A stretch of 48,324 nt of DNA from Muribaculum sp. Its GTDB lineage: Bacteria; Bacteroidota; Bacteroidia; Bacteroidales; Muribaculaceae. The position numbers and the translations under genes were made by a program. Shown one piece after another: positions 42,143 to 48,324 of this stretch. Within the stretch, counting starts at the first letter, position 1. Each line of letters starts with the position of its first letter. Where the stretch lies: contig VSOZ01000023.1 in NCBI GenBank assembly GCA_009775095.1, positions 1 to 48,324 of the forward strand, read 5' to 3'. A model generated the notes under the pieces. It searched no databases. It had not been told where the DNA came from and was given only the letters and a program-made list of their open reading frames with translations.

Positions 42143-43510
42143 ATGAAATATAAGTTAAAAAAATACTTTAGGTTATGTGTAACGGCTGTGATACTCGCTA
42201 TGGTAGTCATGCCTACCGGTGGATGTATCAGTGACGGTTCTGACTGTCCTGACGTCCCCGATGACGGCAAGACACTGACGATGCAGTTTACAGTTGTGAC
42301 CCGCAAGCTTCCTATGATACAACGGGATTCGCGTGCAATTGTAGTCCCTGACGATACTCAATTGGGTTATACCGATGAAAATTATCTGGACCTTGCTTCT
42401 ATGCGCTTTATATTGTTTGACGGAGGCGGCAATATGTTGACCACTTTTATTCCTGATGTAGTACCGGTCGCTGCCGGAGATTATGTGAAATATACAGTTA
42501 AGGCAAGTATAGCGCAGTCATATTTCATTGAATCAGATGAACCTGACATAGACTTTTATATAATGGTTATCGGCAATGAGGCCGCTCATTCGCCGAGTCG
42601 ATTAGGTTTTGTACCGGGCATGGATTTTCAACGGTTATTTGATCCGACCACTGTCGGGACATTCGGCTTCCCGTTGGCTAAAGCAAATGGTAATAATGAC
42701 TCTTGGTGGGAGCCGTCAATAGATAATAAGCAGTATATTCCCATGTCGGGGCTGCAACACTTTAACATATCTCGTGCCGATCTTATAAATAGTACGGAGG
42801 ATATTCCTCTCAATTTATCGGTCGCTGCCGACGGATCGCAGGACATAAATATGCTTAGAGCGGTAGCAAAGATTGAAGTTATAGACCGCATTGACGCTAT
42901 GGGTGCCGGAAAAGATACCACGCAACCTGATTTGGCCGACAGAGCGTCGATTGATCAGGTGGAACTAAACGGATGTTGGAGCCGTGCATCCATATTGCCG
43001 ACTTTGGCCAATTGGAGCTTAGGCGAAACTATAGAGACCCAATATGTGACTACTCCAAGTATACCGTCAGATGCACTTTATAATGAGCCTTTAAGTTTTG
43101 CGGAACTGTATCCTGTCGGCGGAAGCGAAATGAATACCCAGAATAGTGCGGCCATTGTGAATTTTTATTACGATGCGCGAGCTACTGCGGCTCGTGCTGA
43201 TGGATGTCGTGTATTCTCGGCTTATGTGATAGAATACGACCCCGATGCTCTCAATGGAATGGAAAGGGCTTGGGTTCAGGTGAGGATTAAAAAGGCCGGA
43301 GGTCAGGCCGGCGATGAAAAGAATCCGGTATTTGAGATGAAACTTTCCGAGTATAATAATGGTATAGCTTCAAATCAATATGTTGATATATTGCGTAATA
43401 GTATATATCGATACGAGATAAACCGTGTGAGTACGGAGACGCAGCTTGACGTGCGGTATACGGTGTGTAACTGGGAGGAAGAGTCGGTGGATATACCTTC
43501 TTTTGAATAA
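42143..43510 (+). CDS. Accessory/tip fimbrillin (Mfa3/Mfa4-like)
   Basis: The 455-aa lipoprotein (lipobox PTGGC, Cys28) has the two-domain beta-sandwich look of minor fimbrillins. Examples are LTMQFTVVTRKLPMIQRDSR with a possible Arg-type cleavage site near 60, NYLDLASMRFILFDGGGNML in the N-domain, and AVAKIEVIDRIDAM near the domain junction. The C-terminal domain ends with NSIYRYEINRVSTETQLDVR, then VCNWEEESVDIPSFE. It would sit at the distal end of the fimbria or bridge shaft and adhesin. It lies 26 bp after the anchor and 19 bp before the adhesin. Assignment to a specific Mfa number is not possible from sequence alone. Confidence 0.8.
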   Translation: MKYKLKKYFRLCVTAVILAMVVMPTGGCISDGSDCPDVPDDGKTLTMQFTVVTRKLPMIQRDSRAIVVPDDTQLGYTDENYLDLASMRFILFDGGGNMLTTFIPDVVPVAAGDYVKYTVKASIAQSYFIESDEPDIDFYIMVIGNEAAHSPSRLGFVPGMDFQRLFDPTTVGTFGFPLAKANGNNDSWWEPSIDNKQYIPMSGLQHFNISRADLINSTEDIPLNLSVAADGSQDINMLRAVAKIEVIDRIDAMGAGKDTTQPDLADRASIDQVELNGCWSRASILPTLANWSLGETIETQYVTTPSIPSDALYNEPLSFAELYPVGGSEMNTQNSAAIVNFYYDARATAARADGCRVFSAYVIEYDPDALNGMERAWVQVRIKKAGGQAGDEKNPVFEMKLSEYNNGIASNQYVDILRNSIYRYEINRVSTETQLDVRYTVCNWEEESVDIPSFE

Positions 43511-43529
43511 CGGACATTGAATTGGATTA

Positions 43530-46500
43530 ATGGCTATGTTTAGTTTGAGTCGATTTTATAATAGATTTTATGGCGCGGTAGCGGCTGTGGTGTGCATGGC
43601 GGCTGCTGTGTCGTGCAGTGATGACTTGAAAGTGCCGGGAACGACCGTGGAGGAGGGCCGCGAGACTACGGTGTCGCTGTCGTTTGCGGTGCCGCAGATG
43701 AATGTGCAGTCGCGTATGACGGTGGAGCAGGAGAGCACGGTGAGCAGCCTGTGGGTGGGCATTTACAATGTCGGATCAGGTCTGCGCACCAATGAGCTGC
43801 CGACCGAGGGATATTACGTCATAACTCCTTCGTCAACCAACCAACATCCTGACGGAGGAAATACCCCCGATTATTCGCTCCCGACGATAAAAACACGTAC
43901 CGGGGCAAGCTATATAGTGGCGGTGGCCAATGTAAGGCAAAACTTGGGTATAACCGATAACGCCGCGTTGTTGGAGGATTTAGGCATAGATAAGGGTGAC
44001 CGCACCAAGTCGCTTGCGGAGCTACTTGCTGCAGCCGATACATGGGAGAAGTTCAAGAGCATATCGCATGTGCTTAATCAGGCTGACAACGTACAGTACA
44101 TGACTCCCAACCTGCCTATGGCGGGAACTTATATGGAGGGTAATCATGCCGGCAGACCCGCCGGCAGACCCGCCGACGGCCCGACGCCGGTGACAATCGT
44201 CGACGGGCAGAAGCTGACCGGCAAGATACACCTGCGCCGACTTGTGGCCAAGAATACATTTATTATAAAAGGGGGAACTAACGTTGAATTTGAGCCGACA
44301 GGATGGCAGCTGATCAACAACCCCGTGATATCATACGTGCAGGAGCAGGAGGTGAATGCAGCCGACGTGTCAGACTACTTCGAGGGTACCGGCGGCGACT
44401 TCGAGGGTAACTACTCCAACTCTCCCAACTCGTTTCAGTTTGACAAAGCTGACGGTGGAGGGTATACATTTGAGTTTTATCAGCTTGAAAACAAGCATAC
44501 GGCACTTGAATGGGATGCAGCCGGCGGAGGCACAGGCATCCCGACCGATGCAAATGCACTATCGGGTTATAAGCAGGTCTACCAGTACCGCGACCGTGAG
44601 TTCAAAAATCCGCTCGGAGACAATAACGTGCAGAATACCGGAGTATTCCGCAGTCTTGTTCGGAGTGAGGGCGAGCCTGTCATCGGCACGGAGTCGATGA
44701 ACAACCGCGCGTCGTATGTGCAGATCACGGGCAATGTGTCGTATTACATAGATCCTGTGGCAGAGGGTGCCAATCCGGGGCAGGAGATTCCGGTTCCGTC
44801 TGACAAGGAGGGTGCGGTCCAGCGTACGGCTTACGTGACTTACACTATACATCTCGGTTATTGTGAAGGTGCTGACGATGCCGCCAAAGCCGCCGACTTC
44901 AACTGCCGTCGAAATACACGTTATACTTATACGGTCACGGTCAACGGAGTCAATGACATAATTGTCGAAGCGATGAAGCAGGGCGAGAATCAGCCGGGAG
45001 CGGAGGGCGATGTACTCGACTCAACCAACGAGGTGTTGGAGCTTGACGCCCATTATCAGGCGTTTAACGTAAGGCTTAGCGATGAAGAAGTACTTTCTAT
45101 GACATATGAGATCCATGCCCCATATGGTGCGGAAACGAAATCATTTGTATGGGAGAAAGGTAGTACCGAGTCTCCGGTTAAGAATGAAAATGACCGGCCA
45201 TTTGTGGATTGGGTTAAGATGCGTCCTACTACAAGCCAGACTGCGATAGCATCTTATAAAACTACGGACGGCAATGGTCCGTGGTCGCTTGATGATATGA
45301 GAAAAGGAGGGCATTTGAGTAATAGTGCGGCGGATGCCGAAGGCCGTAAATGGTATACGGTGTTTATCGATGAGTATGTGTATCACTTCGGCGCAGACGG
45401 CAAACCCAAAGATGATGATGGTAACGAAGAGGGGCAGGATTGGACCAAGTTTGTCGACAAGCCCGACCGCACATTCAGCCTTATTGCCGTGCGCCGCGGT
45501 ACATCGACCGACGGTGAGAGCACTTACGGGCAGTATCGCTACTCAATACGCCAGAAGTCGATACAGACTTACTACAGCAAGAGCGGCAATGTGTCTGCGA
45601 CTGCTCTCGGAGCCGAACATGTCAACGAATCCTACGGACTGAACCTGCGTTGGTCGAGTGCGGTGCCGACTCCTACCGGAGGATGGAATCCCGACAATGG
45701 TCGCTGGAATATGTGGCAGTACGTGGGCAGCAATCAGAACCTTCGCAACCGTTGGAGTACACATCTTGATGCCAATACATTGATGTCTGTTCCCGCAATC
45801 AATAATACCAATATGGTTGCCGGATTCCAAAGAAAGGATGCCACAACCTACTATGTGCCGCAAGCAAATGCGATAACCTCTACCGGTGGATTGACTCGTA
45901 GGGATTATGACCCGCAGGGTGGAAATACATTTTATGAAATAATGAGCCAATGTTTGTCGCGAAACCGAGACCTTAACGGCAATGGAGTTATTGATGAGAG
46001 TGAATTACGGTGGTATCTTCCTGCTATGGGCAAGTACGCACGAATGGTAATAGGACGTAATGCTCTTAAAGCGCCTATTTTTGATCCGGATGATGTTGCT
46101 TATGAAAGTGGCTTTGACGGAACTCCTGATCCAACAAGTAAAGTCGGTGGATTGTCTTGTTTTCATTACGCATCAAGCGATAATTTATTGCTTATGTCAG
46201 AATATGGAATGTGGATTGAGCGTTATGGGTTTAATGGAGATAATGGTAAAAATGGATATGCGTTGGCATGGCAAGTCAGATGCATTAGAAATTTGGGCGC
46301 TAATCTCTCCGAAGTAGTGCCCAATGACCCTGTTCAAAGAGCTTATACTATAGATACGGATTCTCGTATGATAGAAATGACGTATTATCAAGATAATGCT
46401 GTGAGGACCGCTTATTATGGTGCCGGTCATCCAATGCAGGCTCATACTGTATTTGCCCCTGAAAATTTGCCATATAAAAAGTTTCAATATGCGAAGACCG

Positions 46501-46991
46501 ATCTTGAAAGTACTGCAGGAACTACCCCTTTGGTAAGTGACTATACAGTAGAAATAAGGACTGGTGGTAATGTCGACTTTATAAGAAATACATCTAACGG
46601 TTGGGGTGAATCGATTCAATATAACACTCTTTGTTCTAAATATTATGAGAATGAAGATGAGTCTGATAAAGGTACATGGCGAGTGCCTAATCAGACTGAA
46701 CTGACTATATTACGACGAGAGACCACAGATGTATTTGACATAAGTGGACTGTATAATGGGGCCGGAACAGATGTAAGAGGTATGTGGTGTTGGCCCTCTT
46801 GTACTATTAATTATGTAGGTACAACCGATATATATATGGCTGTGTATTTTAATAATCATAGACAGAATTCTAATTATGACAGTGCGGCACAAAAAGCGGC
46901 GAACCGTTATTGGAGTAATTCGGCATGGTTGGATATTGGTCTTGAGAATACGACTTTGCGTTTGCGTTGTGTGCGCGATATACGAGAATAA
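43530..46991 (+). CDS. Large DUF4906-type fimbrial tip adhesin candidate, 1153 aa
   Basis: The product is a lipoprotein (lipobox AAVSCSDD) with N-terminal fimbrillin-like strands (TTVSLSFAVPQMNVQSRMTV). It contains the conserved RRNTRYTYTVTVNGVNDIIV, then QPGAEGDV near 475-495, which I associate with DUF4906 proteins. The C-terminal third has an EF-hand-like loop, RDLNGNGVIDESELRWYLPA near 810-830. The last 250 residues resemble a FISUMP-type lectin-like fold (WRVPNQTELTILRRE and YWSNSAWLDIGLENTTLRLR, CVRD). The size and two-module design suggest a ligand-binding tip rather than a shaft subunit. The second half (from about 45,800) uses visibly more A/T-ending codons than the first, hinting at a mosaic gene. 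A 12-nt tandem duplication codes for GRPAGRPA. Confidence 0.8.
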   Translation: MAMFSLSRFYNRFYGAVAAVVCMAAAVSCSDDLKVPGTTVEEGRETTVSLSFAVPQMNVQSRMTVEQESTVSSLWVGIYNVGSGLRTNELPTEGYYVITPSSTNQHPDGGNTPDYSLPTIKTRTGASYIVAVANVRQNLGITDNAALLEDLGIDKGDRTKSLAELLAAADTWEKFKSISHVLNQADNVQYMTPNLPMAGTYMEGNHAGRPAGRPADGPTPVTIVDGQKLTGKIHLRRLVAKNTFIIKGGTNVEFEPTGWQLINNPVISYVQEQEVNAADVSDYFEGTGGDFEGNYSNSPNSFQFDKADGGGYTFEFYQLENKHTALEWDAAGGGTGIPTDANALSGYKQVYQYRDREFKNPLGDNNVQNTGVFRSLVRSEGEPVIGTESMNNRASYVQITGNVSYYIDPVAEGANPGQEIPVPSDKEGAVQRTAYVTYTIHLGYCEGADDAAKAADFNCRRNTRYTYTVTVNGVNDIIVEAMKQGENQPGAEGDVLDSTNEVLELDAHYQAFNVRLSDEEVLSMTYEIHAPYGAETKSFVWEKGSTESPVKNENDRPFVDWVKMRPTTSQTAIASYKTTDGNGPWSLDDMRKGGHLSNSAADAEGRKWYTVFIDEYVYHFGADGKPKDDDGNEEGQDWTKFVDKPDRTFSLIAVRRGTSTDGESTYGQYRYSIRQKSIQTYYSKSGNVSATALGAEHVNESYGLNLRWSSAVPTPTGGWNPDNGRWNMWQYVGSNQNLRNRWSTHLDANTLMSVPAINNTNMVAGFQRKDATTYYVPQANAITSTGGLTRRDYDPQGGNTFYEIMSQCLSRNRDLNGNGVIDESELRWYLPAMGKYARMVIGRNALKAPIFDPDDVAYESGFDGTPDPTSKVGGLSCFHYASSDNLLLMSEYGMWIERYGFNGDNGKNGYALAWQVRCIRNLGANLSEVVPNDPVQRAYTIDTDSRMIEMTYYQDNAVRTAYYGAGHPMQAHTVFAPENLPYKKFQYAKTDLESTAGTTPLVSDYTVEIRTGGNVDFIRNTSNGWGESIQYNTLCSKYYENEDESDKGTWRVPNQTELTILRRETTDVFDISGLYNGAGTDVRGMWCWPSCTINYVGTTDIYMAVYFNNHRQNSNYDSAAQKAANRYWSNSAWLDIGLENTTLRLRCVRDIRE

Positions 46992-47003
46992 ATTAAAGAG
47001 TTT

Positions 47004-47954
47004 ATGCGCTTTTGGGCTGAGATAATCATATTTACTGTAGCACTGATTTGGGTGGGGTGCACGGGGCCTTCGAAACCGTCAAGCGACGATGCGGTCCCGG
47101 ATGTTTCGACAACTCGGGTGGCCGACATGCCGGGCGAGTTGCCGCTGCCGGCGGTGCCTGACTCTCTGGCGGAACCTTCGGCGCGTGCCGGATATGCCAT
47201 AGAGCACTTCTGGGAGGCTATGGACTTCGATAACCGTCGGTTGAGTCTTGACACAGCGTTTATGGAGCAGAACTTCGCCAACTTTCTCGGGCTTGCGGCT
47301 ATGGCCGGGCATGACGCGAGGAGCATGGCGGTAGGGCAGCTGATGGATCGTGCGGCGGTCGGCGGCCGGGAGCCGTATGAGTTTTTGTGCGGCATCGTTG
47401 AGAAGTATCTTGCCGACCCCAACTCGCCCATGCGCGACGAGGACATGTACATACTCTTTCTTGACCGCATGGCGGTGGACGATCTGCTCGGTGAGGCCGG
47501 GCGGCTGCAGGCGGCCCATCGTCTGGCCGTGGCGAGTCGCAATCGTCCGGGCATGCGGGCGGCCGACTTTGCTTACATGACGGCCGACGGCAAGCGCCGG
47601 CGGCTTCACGACGGGGCGTCAGGCCCCGGCGGTACACTGCTGATGTTTTATGACCCCGACTGCGACCGGTGCAAGGCGGTTGTGGCTATGCTCGGTGAGG
47701 TGCAGCTGCCTGACGGCATGAGGCTCCTTGCGGTCGATGTCGAGGATGACCGGGCGCTGTGGGAGAAGACGCGCGGAGGGTTTCCTCCGGAGTGGACTAC
47801 GGGCTTTGCCGCCGAGTCGCTCGACGAGCTGTATTCACTGCCTGCCCTGCCCGTGTTTTACCTGCTTGACGGTGACGGGCGCGTAGTGCTGAAGGACCCT
47901 CCGGTCGACCGCCTTTTGACAGCGGTCAAAAGGCGCGATACCACCCCCGGTTGA
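47004..47954 (+). CDS. DUF5106 thioredoxin-fold lipoprotein
   Basis: The 316-aa lipoprotein (lipobox WVGC, Cys19) has the DUF5106 N-terminal helical region with AIEHFWEAMDFDNRRLSLDT and FLDRMAVDDLLGEAGRLQAA. A C-terminal thioredoxin-like domain follows: MRAADFAYMTADGKRRRLHD, the CXXC site DPDCDRCK (Cys214, Cys217 by my count), and a cis-Pro-like LPALPVFYLLDG. It could act on disulfides or as a redox chaperone in the periplasm. It follows the adhesin by 12 bp and is the last gene of the fimbrial operon. A role in folding the Cys-containing fimbrial proteins is a guess. Codon use is GC-rich, unlike the adhesin's 3' half. Confidence 0.85.
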   Translation: MRFWAEIIIFTVALIWVGCTGPSKPSSDDAVPDVSTTRVADMPGELPLPAVPDSLAEPSARAGYAIEHFWEAMDFDNRRLSLDTAFMEQNFANFLGLAAMAGHDARSMAVGQLMDRAAVGGREPYEFLCGIVEKYLADPNSPMRDEDMYILFLDRMAVDDLLGEAGRLQAAHRLAVASRNRPGMRAADFAYMTADGKRRRLHDGASGPGGTLLMFYDPDCDRCKAVVAMLGEVQLPDGMRLLAVDVEDDRALWEKTRGGFPPEWTTGFAAESLDELYSLPALPVFYLLDGDGRVVLKDPPVDRLLTAVKRRDTTPG

Positions 47955-47968
47955 AATACCGATGGAAT

Positions 47969-48051
47969 GTAGGGACGCCAGTATTACGGCGTCCGCCTAC
48001 CCGGATGGCCATGCAGGCAGCGACCGGACGCCGTAATACTGGCGTCCCTAC
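47969..48051. repeat. REP/BIME-like nested inverted repeat
   Basis: Two 27-nt arms (47969-47995 and 48025-48051) are perfect inverted copies around a 29-nt centre. Each arm is itself a hairpin, with GGACGCC and GGCGTCC around AGTATTAC. This nested symmetry is the hallmark of paired REP sequences. Similar GTAGGGACG... elements are, as I remember, scattered in some Bacteroidota genomes. No REP-associated transposase gene is in the window. The 47955-48324 stretch holds no convincing gene. Confidence 0.85.
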
Positions 48052-48277
48052 AAACACAATCGACTTTTGACGGAGGTGAAAAGTTTAGAGTTTTAATAGT
48101 CGTTTTAATGCAGAGTTTAATGATTTTTTTAGTGGGGCGGACCGGCATTTGTGCTGATGAGAATAAAACGGTATCGTGAGATACTGATTTTTGACGGAGA
48201 GGGAAGCGATGATGAAATTTTCCCGAACCGACTATAGCCTTTGTGAAAAGGCCCATGTAATACTTATGTTCTTTGAT

Positions 48278-48304
48278 AGGGTGAGGCTTTGACCTCACCC
48301 TTTG
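48278..48304 (+). terminator. Probable terminator near the right edge
   Basis: AGGGTGAGG (48278-48286) and CCTCACCCT (48293-48301) form a 9-bp stem with a 6-nt loop, followed by TTTGTTT. It lies about 325 nt after the DUF5106 gene and could end the fimbrial operon or an unseen transcript. Confidence 0.7.
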
Positions 48305-48324
48305 TTTATCGCCCCCTCCACCCC

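Noticed and set aside
44151..44174. Tandem GGCAGACCCGCC as a separate repeat element
   Set aside because: It is a 12-nt in-frame duplication within the adhesin gene; mentioned under the adhesin rather than as an element.
48066..48201. Repeated TTTTGACGGAG (two copies)
   Set aside because: The unit is only 11 nt, with two widely spaced copies, and too little context to call an element.
47984..48298. 104-aa frame on the minus strand near the right edge
   Set aside because: It runs through the REP-like repeat, shows no domain, and its composition looks random.

Overview
The window is a chromosomal segment of a Bacteroidota member, most likely order Bacteroidales and possibly Muribaculaceae-like. 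This is inferred, not searched. The supporting signs are promoters of the Bacteroidota type (TTTG near -33, TAnnTTTG near -7), AT-rich leaders without strong Shine-Dalgarno sites, a tRNA without encoded CCA, lineage-typical families (DUF4250, DUF349, DUF3575/DUF3868 and Mfa1/Mfa2 fimbriae, DUF5106, an AURKAIP1/COX24-like basic peptide) and an ansA/RNase G/HU housekeeping set. There is no IS element, integrase, CRISPR array or rRNA gene.

Layout. 0.1-0.3 kb: tRNA-Pro(GGG), leftward, with its own promoter and terminator. 0.5-4.8 kb: gyrB and an RNase R gene ending in a strong terminator. 4.9-5.3 kb: a small self-contained unit with two tiny unannotated ORFs (39 and 21 aa) between a promoter and a terminator. 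5.3-11.5 kb: folB, a convergent DUF4250 gene, metG, ansA, HU, a 29-aa ribosome-associated-type peptide and RNase G preceded by a long hairpin. 11.9-13.5 kb: a membrane-spanning TPR/HTH regulator.

13.5-18.9 kb (leftward): a glycogen/alpha-glucan operon (GH133-type debranching enzyme, glycosyltransferase, GH57 protein) running straight into ferritin, with a long palindrome over its promoter. 18.9-26.9 kb (leftward): a YegS-type lipid kinase, then a tripartite RND efflux operon (adaptor, pump, outer-membrane factor) with an lpxA homologue 24 bp behind it. A 24-bp dyad lies about 40 bp upstream of the predicted pump start. 27.0-30.8 kb (leftward): a tight wcaJ-like sugar-phosphate transferase, recQ and Crp/Fnr-type regulator unit. 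30.9-35.1 kb: a DUF349 coiled-coil protein and a dipeptidyl-peptidase IV-like S9 peptidase.

35.3-36.3 kb is an AT-rich accessory pocket: a short promoter-to-terminator transcript overlapped by a possible leader ORF, then a coupled pair of unknown genes (51 and 183 aa). 36.4-48.0 kb is a complete type V (Mfa-like) fimbrial operon: DUF3575, DUF3868/OmpA-like, Mfa1-type major subunit, a strong internal terminator, Mfa2-type anchor, accessory fimbrillin, a 1153-aa tip adhesin candidate and a DUF5106 thioredoxin-fold lipoprotein. Its leader holds an inverted repeat, a possible 22-codon leader peptide and a C8 tract. The window closes with a REP/BIME-like nested inverted repeat and a terminator.

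Most of the window is ordinary core genome. The places most worth a second look are the 4.9-5.3 kb mini-operon, the RNase G leader hairpin, the glycogen and efflux operators, the lpxA-efflux linkage, the 35.3-36.3 kb pocket and the fimbrial leader with its internal terminator. Gene functions were assigned from remembered family features; no database search was possible.
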